64,000 nt of DNA from Closterium sp. Naga37s-1 (taxonomy: Eukaryota > Streptophyta > Zygnematophyceae > Desmidiales > Closteriaceae), in contig CANJKZ010000777.1 of the NCBI GenBank assembly GCA_947471745.1, forward strand, positions 1,364,501 to 1,428,500, in the 5' to 3' direction. Below, piece by piece: positions 22,801 to 33,411 of the stretch; positions within the stretch are counted from its first letter, which is position 1, and every line of letters begins with the position of its first letter. Made by a program: the position numbers and the translations under genes. The notes beneath the pieces are model-generated. The model was not told where the DNA came from, did not search any database, and saw only the letters and a program-made list of their open reading frames with translations.

Positions 22801-25800
22801 CCTTCTGCCGCGTGTGGCAGCGCGCTGGAGTGAAGCAGCCCGAGAAGATCGTCAAGGTGAGGCGTGGGGAGAGGTGGGGAGGGGTGGAGAGGGGTGGAGA
22901 AGGGTGAGCGAGTACCAGGACTCGGTGCAGGAGGATGCCATGGCGCTCTTGTACATGGCCTTGCCGCGTGGAGCAGCGCGCTGAAGTTAGCAGCGCGCTG
23001 GAGTGAAGCAACTAGAGAAGATCGTCAAGGTGAGTGGTCTTTGTGTTGGGTAGGAGGAAGGGGGAAGAAAGGGGTGTTTGTGCCAAATGCTGCGTGTGGC
23101 AGCAGGGGGGAGGGCAGCAGCTGGAGAAGAGGAGAGTGATATGGTGGGGGTGGGTGAAGGGTGCTGGGAGTGAGTTTGGGGAGGTGGGGTGGGAGCGAGG
23201 TAAGAGGCGCACTTAGCTAAGAACCAGGATTCAGTGTGCAGGGGGACGCCATGTCACTCTACTACAGCACACACTCTCTCCTATACATGCCTTCTTCCCC
23301 CTTCCCCACAAAGGTCTTCCCCATATACGAGCCATGGATGACGATGGGATTAGAGGAGGTGAAGCACGCGGTGCAGCAGCACCTCATGCGGGGGGGAAGA
23401 GTGTGAGGAGGCGTGTGTAGTGGCACGCAGTGCAGCGGCACCTCATGTCCCAAGCAACTATTTTTTTCCCTCTGGCCTTTCTTCTCCCCACTATCCCCCC
23501 TTTTGTAAGGTCTGTGAGCTGTGGATGATGACTGGATTAGAGCACGTGGTGCAGCGGCACCTCACCTCAAGCACCCCCACCACCCTCCCTTCCTCTATTC
23601 CCCTTGTACATTCTCACACATGTATCCCTCCCATCAGATCTGCGAGCCGTGGATGATGACGGGGTTGGAGGAGGTGGAGCACGTGGTGCAGCGCCACCTC
23701 AACAGCAAGCAGCTGAACTTCCCATCATGTCCTTCCCTTCCCCCCCTGCACTCCACTATCCTGTATCCCCCTCACGTAGATCTGCGAGCCGTGGATGATG
23801 ACGGGATTGGAGGAGGTGGAGCACGTGGTGCAGCGGCACCTCAACCAAAAGCAGCTGCTCGTGGAGGCCTCTGATTGGCTGCTGCTCTCCTGCGACCCGC
23901 GCTACGACCTGCACCTGGGGGAAACAAGGAGCTGGGCGGCAGGGGAGGGAGAGGGAGCGGGGGAGGGTGTCGAGGGGGAGGGTGAGGAAGGGAGGGAAGG
24001 GAAGGAGGCGAAGGGAGGGGAAGGGGAGGCGGAGCAGAAGAAGGGAGGAGGAGAGGGTGCGGTGGAAGAGGAGGGAGGGGAGGCAGGGGAGGTGGAGGAT
24101 GATGAGGAGAGGAAGCTGAGGGCGTTTATAAAGTGGGTGCAGCAGAGAGGCATCAAGGAGTATGGCACGGATGACTCCCCTCTCAAGGTGAGTGAGCCAC
24201 TCGAGGCGAGTTCCATCCATGTTCGAACATGTTCGTAGCGCGTTCCATGTTATTGGTGTGGATATCCAGGCCACCGTTTCAGAACTCACTTCCTCTCAAC
24301 GAAAGTGTTTTTTCGGTTGAGCCCGCCGCAGTTTCACTTCACTGTTCGTTGCGACACGCTTTCTCCTTCCTCAACTTTCCTCCCCGCTCTTCCCCTTATG
24401 TCATCCCCCTTATTGGCAGTTTCATTTCTATGACCATCGTGACGTGGCACCCTCCTTGACTAACACCTCAGATCCCTCTGCTGTCACCAACGCCTCTGCC
24501 AAGCCACGTGTCAGGTGGGCAGTGTGACACGTGTCAGGTAACCATCCTGCCACGTGTAAGGTGTGCAGTGTGGCACACGTGAGGTTAAGCATTCTGCCAC
24601 GTTCAAGTGTGTGCGGCGTGATACATTTCCAGTCAGCATTCCATCACGTGTCAGGTGTGCAGTCTGTCACATGTCACTTAAGGATGCTGCCATGTGTCAG
24701 GTGTGCAGTGTGACACATTTATAGTAAGAATTCTGCCACTGTGGTCCCACTGTGGTCCTGCCTGGGATGCCCAGCAAGCGCCAGATGAGCATGGTGGGGG
24801 GGAGGGACATGCACGAGGGAGAGGTGCTGCCCGTTTCCGATTACTGTCATTCCATCTTATCTCTGTCCATCACCTCCTTTACCTCTCTCCACCTCTCTGT
24901 CTCCTGCCATGTCGTGCCACGCCCGCCAGGCGGCAGATGAGCATGGTGGCGGGGCGGGACGTGCAGGAGGGGGAGGTGCTGCTCGCTTCTGATTCCTGTC
25001 ATTGCTGCTATTCCCATCAATCACCCGCTTTGCTTCCCTCTGCCTCTCCTGTCTCCTCACGTCACGCTAGGCGGCAGATGAGCATGGTGGCAGGGCGGGA
25101 CGTGCACGAGGGGGAGCTGATTTCTGATTTCTGGCGTGCAGGAGGGGGAGCTGATTTCCATTATCTCTCCAACTCTCTGTCTCCTACCATGTCGTGCCAC
25201 GCCAGGCGGCAGATGAGCATGGTGGCGGGGCGGGACGTGCACGAGGGGGAGGTGCTGCTCACCATTCCGCAGTCGCTGTGGATCACAGCAGAGGTCGCAG
25301 CAGAGGAGATGCCGCCCCACACAGGTACCCCTTTGCACCGCACGGTACCGCATTGCAGCACATTGCACCGCGTTGAACTGACAGTCATGCTGGAATGAGG
25401 GAGGGAGGCGCAGGGGGGAGGTTCTGCTCACCATTCCGCCCTCCATTCCGTTTCCCCATGGCACACCAGGGCCGGTGAACATCCAGGTGGCCATGGTGGC
25501 GTGGCTGCTGCGAGAGAACTTAAAGCAGTTTCCCCTCTGGCACGCCTCCCTTCCTTGTGAAACAGGCGCTTCAAACATGTGCATTTCTCCTCCCCTCCCC
25601 TGGCACACCAGGGCCAGTGGACGTCCAGGTGGCCATGGTGGCATGGCTGCTGCGGGAGAAGGTGAGGGTAGGCTTGTTGACCACCTTCCCTTTCTATAAA
25701 ACGAGTGCGAAAGCACATGTGCGTTCCTCCTACTCTTCCTCCCTTCCATTTTTTCACTCCTCGCAGGCCCGGTGGACATCCAGGTGGTCATGGTGGCGTG

Positions 25801-28800
25801 GCTGCTGCGGGAAAAAGTGCTTACTTGCTTGCGAACCCCATGTTCAATCCCCCTCCGCTCCGCCATGGTACACCCACCAGGGCCAGTGGGACATCCAGAT
25901 GATTTTTGAGGCGCCTCAAAAATCGTCCTCCGCTCCTCCATGGCACACCCACCAGGGCCAGATGGCCATCTGGATGAACATCCAGATGGCCATGGTGGCG
26001 TGGCTGCTGCAGCGGGGAAGTGCTTCTGTCCTTGCTTGCTTGAACCCTTGTGTAGGAGCCTGCCTCCTCTAATCTGCCGTTCCTGCCACTCGCCACAGGT
26101 CCGGTGGGCACCCAGGTGGCCACGGCGCCTTATGAAGTGCCTCAAGATATGTGCGTTCCCCCTCCCTCCCCTGCCACTCCTCACAGGGCCGGTGAACACC
26201 CAGGTGGCCATGGTGGCGTGGCTGCTGCGGGAGAAGGCGAGGGGGAGGCAGTCGGAGTGGTGGCCATACATTGACATCCTGCCGCCCTACGTGCCGCTGC
26301 CCTCCCGCTTCCGCAACGACTCCCTGGACGAGGCTCAGTCCGACCTCCTCAAGCTACTGGTATGCATGCACCGCTATGACTTAACTCGGTTGGTTATTGG
26401 GAATTCTCAAGAGGCTGCTGGTGGCCATACATTGACATCCGGCCGCCCTGAGTGCCGCTGCCCTCCCGCTTCCGCAACGACTCGTTGGAAGAGGCTCAGG
26501 GCCTCCTCAAGCTACAGGTGCGTGCCGTGCCGTGCTGCCTTGACACTGGTTGGTTACTGGGAATTCTCAAGAGGCAGGTGGCTCATCTCATCCCACCACC
26601 GCCCTGCGTGCCACTGCCCTACAGCCTGGTTGAGGCACAGTCACCCTTCGTGAAGCAGCTGGTGCGTGATTCTCAAAATTGGCTCTCGAATCGGTTCGCA
26701 AAATAAAAATCTTCAAAGAGGAGGTGTGTACCAGGGTACCGCGTTCGAGACAATCTGCCGAAGCCCCAAAGCACTAAATTGCCCATGACGCCGCCAATCT
26801 GCTGTGGCCCCACATGAGCATCTTCATCTCTCTCCATCCACCAGCCATGGCGTTTCACCATTCGGGAACCCTAAATCGTGCGCCTTCTCCATGCCCCATC
26901 AGGGAGCTCTCTCTGGCTGGGACCTTCAAGCCGCCACCAGAGGGGGCTCTCAGGCCTTCTCTCTCCCTCCCGCGGCCCGCCCCTTCCTCTCTACCACTCT
27001 TCCATCCCTCTCTGCACCGCTCTCCATCCGTCTCCATCCCTCTCCCATCCCTGACCCCAATCACAGGTCCACCAGCAGAGGGAGGTGGCACTTATGGAGT
27101 ACAACCAGGTGCGCCATTCGACTTATGGAGCCCTCCCACCATGGCGTTTGCTTGCATCATTCGACGACTACCTGAAGCCGCCACAGGGGACTCGCTCGCC
27201 TTCTCTGTGCCCGTCAAGGAGATCTCCGGCCTCGACCTTGAAGTTGCCGCCACAGGGGGCTCTCCGCCCTCCTCTCCCCATCTCTTTCCATCCATCTCCA
27301 TCCCTCTCCATCCCTCTCCATCCCTCGCCATCCATCTCCCCTGTCCTGACCCCACTCGCAGGTCCACCAGCAGAGGGAGGTGGCCCTGATGGAGTACAAC
27401 CAAGTGCGGCCACCCGCCATGGCGTTTGCATCATTCGACGACTACATGTGGGCGCACTCCATCCTCGACTCGCGCGCCTTCTCCGTGCCCTTCAAGGAGC
27501 TCTCCAGCCTCGACCTTGAAGTTGCTGTCGCAGGGGACTCTCCGGCCTTCTCTATCCATATATTTCCATCTATCTCCATCTCTTTCCATCCCTCTCCATC
27601 CCTCTCCCTTATCCTGACCCCAATCACAGGTCCACCAACAAAGGGAGGTGGCGCTTATGGAGTACAACCAGGTGCGCCCACCCGCCATGGCGTTTGCGTC
27701 ATTCGACGACTACATGTGGGCGCACTCCATCCTCGACTCGCGCGCCTTCTCCGTGCCCTTCAAGGAGCTCTCTGGCCTGGACCTTGAAGTTGCTGTCGCA
27801 GGGGAGTCGGGCAAAACGGGGAGATACGACCAGAGTGAGGGGGGTGAGAAGGAGAAGAGGAGGAGGGCGAGGGAGAAGCGGCGGAGGGCGATGGCGAACG
27901 CACCGGGCGAGTTGGTGGAGGCGGTGAACGAGGCGGTGGGGGTGCTGCACGAATCACCCCGCCGTGTGGTGCGTGGCGTGGGCATGGCGCTTATTACTGC
28001 AGCCGAGCTGCTGGACCACCAAATCAACTCCTCCATTCAGTATAACGTGAGTGCACGTGGCGGTGGTGGGTGCAGGAAGTGCAGGCTGGCAGTGGGTGGG
28101 GGCTCACATTGAGGGGGGCCTGCTCGTGAGTGGGTGAATGGCTGACTGCTAGGGTTTCGGGCTCGCACCGGGCGAGTTGGTGGAGGTGGTCAGTGAGACG
28201 GTAAGGTTGCACAAGTCGCCCCGCCGTGTGGTGCGTGGGGTGGGTATGGCACTCATCACTGCGGCTGAATTGCTGGACCACCAAATCAACTCCTCCATTC
28301 AGTACAACGTAAGTGAGGGCTCTCACTGAAGGGTGGCTGGTGGGGAGCGGGGGCTGACAGTGAGTGGGTGACAGTTAATGGCTGATTGTTAGGGTGCCTC
28401 TCGTGCACCGGGACAGCTGGTGGAGGCGGTGAATGAGGCGGTGGGGGTGCTGCACGAGTTGTCCCGCCGTGTGGTGCGTGGCGTCGGCATGGCGCTTATT
28501 ACTGCGGCCGAGCTGCTGGTGGGTGGCGGCTGCCAGTGAGTGGTTGTTGGTGGTGGTGGTTGGTTGGTGGTGGTGGTGGTTGGTTGGTCGGTGGTGAATT
28601 GGTGAATGCATCATCACACCCTCCTCTCCTCGCTCCCTCCCTCCTTCAATCCCTCCCTCCCTCCCTCTCACCGTCTCCCCCCTTGCAGATCACACACCAC
28701 TTTGAGTACATAGCCATGGTCAATGTCTCAGCAGGGACGGAGCTCGCCACGTCGTACGGTCCCAAGACCAATGACCAGCTTCTTCGCACCTGCGGCTTTG

Positions 28801-31588
28801 TTCTCGATGCCAACCCCTTCGATGGCGCCCCTCTCTTTGAGAACCCGATTCTGTCCCTTTGTGCCCTGAATCTCTCACCCTCTCTCCCTCCATTACCCCA
28901 TCCCGCCCTCGCTCCCTTGCTTTCTTCCCCCTCCTCCAGATCACACACCACTTTGAGTACATAGCCATGGTCAATGTCTCAGCAGGGACGGAGCTCGCCA
29001 CGTCGTACGGTCCCAAGACCAACGACCAGCTGCTCGCCACCTACGGCTTCGTTCTCGATGCCAACCCCTTCGATGGCGCGCCTCTCTTTGACAACCTCAC
29101 TGAGGCTGTGGGCGTGCTGGCGGCGCTGCTGGCCAATGGGGGCAGTGAGGGTGGGCGAGGAACGGGGGGGAAGAGAGGGGATGAGAGGGGGAAAGAAGGG
29201 GAGGGTGGAGGTGGTGTGGTTTCAGGCGTGCTAGCTAGTGAAGGGGCGAGGGATTTGGAGGAGATTGGGGGAGGAGGGGAGAAGAAAAAGGGGAGGGAGG
29301 TGTATCCGGGGGAAGTGGAGCTGAAGAGGGCTCTGGAGGAGATCTGGCTGACTGAAGAGCCGCCAGCCACACAGGCAGCTGATGATGGTGATGGTAGCAG
29401 TGTGGATGGTGGCAGCAGTGGCAGCAGCATTGGTGGCGGTAGCAGTGAGGGTGGGGGCAGCACCAGCACCAGTAGCAGTGGTGGCGACAGCAGCACCATC
29501 ACCAGCACCAGCACCAGCACCACTACCAGTGCTGCTGACGGCAGCAGTGGCAGCAGCAGCAGTGGCAGCGGCAGCAGCAGCAGCAGTGGCAGCGGCAGCA
29601 GCAGCAGCAGCAGCAGCACCCCGCACGTCTCAACTCCCAGCAGCAGATGGACCCCATCAGGCTCATCAGGCAAGGCTCTCTACCGCGACCTGTTGCGGGT
29701 GGCAGCCAAGGCAGTGGCAGCGGTGGTGGCGGAGGGAGAGGATGGGAACTACACTGAGGCGCTCAAGATGCCCCAGTATAACCTCAAGCAGCGCGTGAAC
29801 GAGGACGCGTGGAAGCGAGTGGGCAGGCGCAAGGGGGAGAGGAGAAGGACAGGTTTTGAGACGTCTCAACAAAGGAAGGGAGCCTCTGGGAGCAGTGGTG
29901 GTGGTGGTGCTTCTGGTGTTGCTGGTTCTGACGGTGGGCGTGGGGGGGGTGGTGTGGAGGGAGAGGGTGGGGACGACAGGGAGGAGGAGGAGGAGGAGGG
30001 AGAGGGGAGGAAGAAAGATGAGAAGGAGAGGATGGCGGAAGAGCAGGAGGTGGCGGTGTGGGCGTACGGGATAGTGGAGCCCACTCTCCTGGCGTCACTA
30101 GCAGCCGTGTGGCACGTCGTGCACTACGAGCAAGGTGCGTACGTGGGCGAGAGTGTTCTCTGCTTACACTAGGTTCCGTGCACTGCTCTTAGAACACTAC
30201 GGTGTTTTTGGCTTCTAAAGAGTGTGGGCGTACGGGATAGTGGAGCTCACTCTCCTGGCGTCACTAGCAGCCGTGTGGCACGTCATGCACTACGAGCAAG
30301 GTGAGTGTGCCTGGTCAAGAGTGCTGGGCTCTGTGTTGTACGGTTGGGGCGTTTCTTCCAACAACAGGACCTGCTGGCACCTCCTGCCACCCAATTCGCC
30401 TTTTTCTTTCCCCGTCCTCTCCACCCCCATTCCAACACCAGAGCCCAACTACGCACAATTGGCGCTGGGCTCTGTGCTGTACGGCTGGGGCATATCTGCC
30501 AACAACAGGACCTGCCTGCACTTCCTGCCCAAAATCTCCTCTCCCTTCCCACCCCTCACCTTCCCCCTTTTCCCCACCAGAGCCCAACTTTTCTTAACTA
30601 GCGCTGGGCTGTGTGCTGTACGGTTGGGGCGTCTCTTCCAACAACAGGTCCCCCTGGCACCTCCTGCCACTCAATTTGCCTTTTCCCCATCCCTCCATAC
30701 CCCCCTCCCTTTTTTCCCCACCAGAGCCCAACTATTCTCAGCTGGCGCTGGGCTCTGTGCTGTACGGCTGGGACGTGTCTGCCAATCAAACCTGCATGCA
30801 CGTCCTGCCATCCTCCCCTCCCCCGAACCCCTTCCCCCCCCCACCCTCCACCAGAGCCCAACTATTCTCAACTAGCGCTGGGCTGTGTGCTGTACGGTTG
30901 GGGCGTCTCTTCCAACAACAGGACCTGCCTGCACCTCCTGCCAAACTACTCCACCCTCATGCCGGCCGTGGTCGCTGCGGCCGACACCATTCGTCTTCTA
31001 GCGGAGTACCGGCTGGCGCGGTACCCCACCACCATGGAAGAGGACGACGCTGTGCTTCGGAAGCTTCAGTCCTGCCAAGCCTGGGGCAAAGGCTCGGCGG
31101 AAGGCTCGGCAGGACAAGAAACAGCTGGGACGGGCTTATCCGGGGAGGGTTTGATATCTGGCAAGGAGGAGGAGAGGGAGAAAAGGGAGGATAGGAAGGT
31201 CGAGGAAAAGGGACGAGAGGGAAAGGGGGACAAAGTAGAGGACAGAGAAGAGGGCAAAGAGGCGAGGGAAAGGGAGGTGTTTCATGCATGGTGTGTGCCA
31301 ATCTTACAAGTGGTGGAGGAGAGAATGGTGCTGGTGAGGTACCGCCGTCACAAGAAGAAAGTGCTGCGATCCGTGGCATCCCGCCTTCACCGAACCTGCG
31401 TGCTCCCCTCCCTCACTGCTGCTCGTGCTGCTCCCCCCGGTGCTGGTCACGGTGCTGGTGGCTCGGACCGCACTGGTTCGGCTGCAGCTGATCCGGCCGA
31501 AGCTGCGCCTGGGGAGATTGCTTCGGTGCCTGGTTTGGCTGGTGATCCACTTGGAGTTGTTGGGAATAATAAGATCGAGGATAAGTAG
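16883..31588 (+). CDS. Secreted-pathway protein with two SET/Rubisco-LSMT-like halves
   Basis: Eleven exons join in frame: 16883-17374, 18205-18302, 18747-19107, 19988-21671, 22489-22856, 23780-24187, 25213-25324, 26187-26359, 27630-28046, 28940-30134, 30855-31588; 2,013 residues. The N-terminus (RRGRRCSLLLLCIAVILTA) is a clear signal peptide. First half: YLKWIAYSAGG, then VTTRPIRRGQVLFSLPL (SET start), LAFVPLMHLLGRAG, VVATQPIANDAPLL, FTYFGVAP, then an LSMT-C-like part (LRELVEAHLAKYQGSVQEDA). Second half: FIKWVQQRGIKEYG, MVAGRDVHEGEVLLTIPQSL, MALITAAELLDHQINSS, NVSAGTELATSYGPKTNDQL, TYGFV, and LAEYRLARYPTTMEEDDAVL. The usual NH of the SET active site reads LG in half one and DH in half two, so methyltransferase activity is doubtful. 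Long acidic, Asp-Gly and Ser-Gly tracts are inserted. Two adjacent genes remain possible, since exon 7 starts with ATG. Confidence 0.75.
17640..17765 (+). repeat. Direct duplication around an imperfect 26-bp palindrome
   Basis: A segment of about 35 bp (CTGGTTCCTCCCGAACCAC, then CTGGTTCTTCCCCAACCAC) is present on both sides of 17701-17726. That spacer has arms TGACTTTT and AAAAGTCA around a GACGTC core, with two mismatched pairs. Confidence 0.8.
17932..18190 (+). repeat. TGGCATGTGA decamer array in intron 1 of the SET gene
   Basis: About 25 copies of the 10-bp unit TGGCATGTGA/TGGCATGTGG arranged in a higher-order 30-bp period. Open frames of His/Met-rich peptides here are artefacts. Confidence 0.95.
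18456..18746 (+). repeat. Truncated acceptor-side copies of SET exon 3
   Basis: The acceptor GCAGG and the exon start LPSLVTTRP are repeated at about 18459 and 18603 before the intact exon at 18747. The 18603 copy runs through RGQVLFSLPLHP before diverging. Confidence 0.8.
19205..19400 (+). repeat. Donor-side copies of SET exon 3
   Basis: Two copies of the exon tail (LPMMHEGLGMQPEMAE and LPMLHGGLGMQPEVAE), each followed by GTGAGTG, lie at about 19219-19266 and 19350-19396, downstream of the intact exon ending at 19107. Confidence 0.85.
19644..19810 (+). repeat. Three 38-bp direct copies separated by two perfect 26-bp palindromes
   Basis: A 38-bp unit (AAGAAGCAGCTACCACGCAC onward) occurs three times. 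Between the copies stand identical perfect palindromes at 19682-19707 and 19746-19771 (half-site TGACTTTTGAGTC), giving a 64-bp period. Confidence 0.95.
19842..19945 (+). pseudogene. Truncated copy of the start of SET exon 4
   Basis: After ACCCAG the sequence repeats the beginning of exon 4 (QQYEGEYTAWQQASLKKPP) with a small deletion. The genuine exon begins at 19988. Confidence 0.8.
21773..22020 (+). repeat. Donor-side copies of the end of SET exon 4
   Basis: The exon tail (LGLMDPEMVAYLTAFTYFF plus TKEG and GTGAG) recurs at about 21779-21853 and, more diverged (LMNPEIVADLTALTYFFTT), at about 21935-22001. Confidence 0.85.
22196..22335 (+). repeat. Direct duplication split by a perfect 24-bp palindrome
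   Basis: A segment of about 45 bp starting CTGTGCCGTTGCCATGCC lies on both sides of 22247-22270. The spacer is perfectly palindromic around GAATTC, half-site TATTTTTGAGAA. The right copy starts at the base after the palindrome. Confidence 0.95.
22905..23035 (+). repeat. Donor-side copy of SET exon 5
   Basis: Repeats the exon end (YQDSVQEDAMALLY, then QRAGVKQLEKIVK-like) with a GTGAGT donor, partly frameshifted. Confidence 0.7.
23313..23740 (+). repeat. Acceptor-side copies of SET exon 6
   Basis: Three copies of the exon start (EPWMMTGLEEVEHVVQRHL with variation) at about 23314, 23512 and 23640, upstream of the complete exon at 23780. Confidence 0.85.
24490..24735 (+). repeat. Degenerate repeat with clustered CACGTG palindromes
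   Basis: Around five copies of a degenerate 45-60-bp unit built on CCACGTGTCAGGTGTGCAG in SET intron 6. CACGTG itself appears at least five times. Confidence 0.8.
24770..25212 (+). repeat. Acceptor-side copies of SET exon 7
   Basis: The exon start (CGGCAG acceptor, then MSMVAGRDVHEGEVLL) occurs at about 24786, 24937 and 25078 and then intact at 25213. The copies end at or just past the EGEVLL codons and run into intron sequence. Confidence 0.9.
25460..26186 (+). repeat. Six truncated copies of SET exon 8
   Basis: The unit CACCAGGGCCGGTG plus VQVAMVAWLLREK recurs near 25470, 25611, 25768, 25880, 25951 and 26099 before the intact exon at 26187. Two units are separated by the perfect 24-bp palindrome at 25901-25924 (core GGCGCC). 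Confidence 0.88.
26398..26690 (+). repeat. Donor-side copies of SET exon 8
   Basis: Two diverged copies of the exon end (VPLPSRFRNDSLEEAQ, then VPLPYSLVEAQSPFVKQL). Each is preceded by a GGGAATTCTCAAGAGG remnant of the GAATTC-type palindrome. Confidence 0.75.
27064..27535 (+). repeat. Upstream copies of SET exon 9
   Basis: Two copies of the exon start (VHQQREVALMEYNQVR, then FASFDDYM) at about 27066 and 27361, spaced nearly 300 bp, precede the complete exon at 27630. Confidence 0.88.
28150..28525 (+). repeat. Donor-side copies of SET exon 9
   Basis: The exon end (APGELVEAVNEAVGVLHE, then GVGMALITAAELLDHQ) is repeated at about 28165-28310 (with a GTAAGT donor) and 28405-28520. Confidence 0.88.
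28690..28850 (+). pseudogene. Truncated copy of the start of SET exon 10
   Basis: A near-identical copy of the first 50 codons (ITHHFEYIAMVNVSAGTELA onward) stops at PLFENP. The intact exon starts at 28940. The duplication period is about 250 bp. Confidence 0.9.
30225..30854 (+). repeat. Copies of SET exon 10 tail and exon 11 start
   Basis: One copy of the exon 10 end (WAYGIVELTLLASLAAVWH, GTGAGT donor) lies at 30223-30300. Several acceptor-side copies of exon 11 (QLALGSVLYGWG.S.NNRTC) lie at about 30320, 30451, 30590 and 30725, ahead of the intact exon at 30855. Confidence 0.88.
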
Positions 31589-31730
31589 CTGGGGGCTGAG
31601 AAAGGGTAGCTGGTGACTGGGGGGTATGAGTTGCTTGCATGCTATCAAGTTGCAATTTAGTTGTGTGAGTAGAGGGGAGAATGAGGTATGTGGTAGTAAG
31701 TTGGCACACCTGCTTGTGATACTGGAACAG

Positions 31731-32048
31731 TGTAAGTTGACATTCCTTAGCGCATCCTGCAACATCGCGTACATCAGCAGCCGTTGTTCGCCCGTTACAG
31801 CTAACGGGGCTTCGCCGACTTCGCGTGCCCTGTTCCACCAAACCATGCACCGCTGGCCCGGCCGTGTCGGCCTACGCTTCCGGACTAGCCCAAGCCTCGA
31901 TGCCAGCCTAGCACTAGCTAGCTCGCACGCACCGCGTTACCGTTTGCATGTTTCGCGTATAAATGTTCGCTCATGCCTTCGCTCACATTTTGTACTCGTT
32001 TGACACTTAGTGCAATCCTCGCTACCTCGAATCATTGCACCCGTAACA
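31731..32048 (+). repeat. 5' LTR of the chromovirus
   Basis: Pairs with 36903-37228. Contains TATAAAT at 31958-31964, a plausible core promoter, and ends in CCCGTAACA. Confidence 0.93.
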
Positions 32049-32050
32049 CT

Positions 32051-32063
32051 TGGTTATCAGATC
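32051..32063 (+). other. Primer-binding-site-like sequence of the chromovirus
   Basis: TGGTTATCAGATC, two bases after the 5' LTR, resembles the initiator-Met tRNA primer site TGGTATCAGAGC with one extra base. Confidence 0.6.
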
Positions 32064-33232
32064 CTCTTTCTTTTCGGACCGCGCATCTCCGCACCCCAGA
32101 AAATCAACTTTTGATTTTTCTCTCGAAGGGACTCACGCACCTTAGCTCCTAGGAGTCGCTGTCCTCGCGTTCTCTCGAAAAGCGTGCAGCCACGATTGCG
32201 CCTAGACTAAGTCGAGCCGACGCCATTCGTAATGGCCGAACACATCCACGTCACGACACTTACGCAGGACCGCCTGAACGAGCTGCTGCGACAACTGCAC
32301 GAAAACTCTGAAGAAATCGCGGCACTGACGGCGGAACGCACTTCCCTGCAGAACGACGTCGCACAAGCACAACAAGCGCAATCACAAGCACCTGGCACTA
32401 CGGTACAGCCCGCAACGCAGAAGTATGGGGCAACCCGCGAGCGCGGCCAGTGATGGCGTCGTCCGCCACGACGGAGACGACGACCACGACACGACACACC
32501 CCGAAGCGACGAATGCAGCCAGGAGTCAACCTCGCGTCACGATTTCTGTGTCGGCCGGCGAATCAGCAATACCGTCGCCGATGCCGCTGAAGCCGCAGCG
32601 TCCGCGACCCGAGTCAACGGAGTGGTCCTACCGTTCAGGCGTAGTTGTTAACGTTGAACATCTTCTTCGACGCCAACTACATCTCGGAGGATACGGCGAA
32701 GATTCGCTACGCCGCCATGGACTGGTGGCGCCGTCACAAAGCCGATGGACTACGCGACTCTACCGACACGGGAAGGACAAACCGGACCTTGTGCGCCGTC
32801 GTATTTCGTGGAGGTGCCCCAATATCGCACGTGGGATGCGTGGTGCGCAGGTCTACGCGCTTGATTTGAGCGAACTGCGGCTTCGATCGCGGCGCAACAG
32901 AAGCTCCGCACTTGGCGCCAACTCGGTTCCGTTAAACATTACACCAGCGCGTTTCTGGCGCCATGCGAGCAAGTGGGTTATATGCACGAGAGCGAACGCA
33001 TCGACCGCTACATCGGCGACCTGAAGCACGAAAGCGCTCAGGAAATCCAGCTTCGCGGCGTCACTGATTTTCAGGAGATTCTCGCCATGGCGGAGAAGCT
33101 CGACTTTTTCCGCCGACCGAGACCGGGGTCCTACGGGAGCAGTAAATAGGGACATCGGTCTCGTGGGACGAACGAGGGCGCTACGATACGTGCCGTCCCC
33201 GCGAATGCCGCTGCCTCACCGTTCAAGGGCGC

Positions 33233-33274
33233 TGCTTCGCGTGCAATCGGGCGGGACACCGCAAGAGCGAATGC
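33233..33274 (+). pseudogene. gag zinc knuckle (CCHC) of the chromovirus
   Basis: Reads CFACNRAGHRKSEC, a CX2CX4HX4C nucleic-acid-binding knuckle, in a frame different from the upstream gag fragment (32232-32451). The gag frame is therefore broken between them. Confidence 0.85.
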
Positions 33275-33411
33275 CCGGAAAACGCTAAGGGAAAGGGGGA
33301 AGCTGAGCAGCGGAAACAGACCAAGCAGCAGGGAAACGCTAGGAGTCAATAGCAGACGGGCCCTCTACTGACAGGTCATGCCGCTCGCCCGACCCAACCG
33401 ACCCTCACCGA

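Noticed and set aside
25057..26277. 406-codon open frame on the minus strand
   Set aside because: It mirrors the repeated exon 8 copies of the SET gene; no family resemblance, and the + strand carries the conserved motifs.
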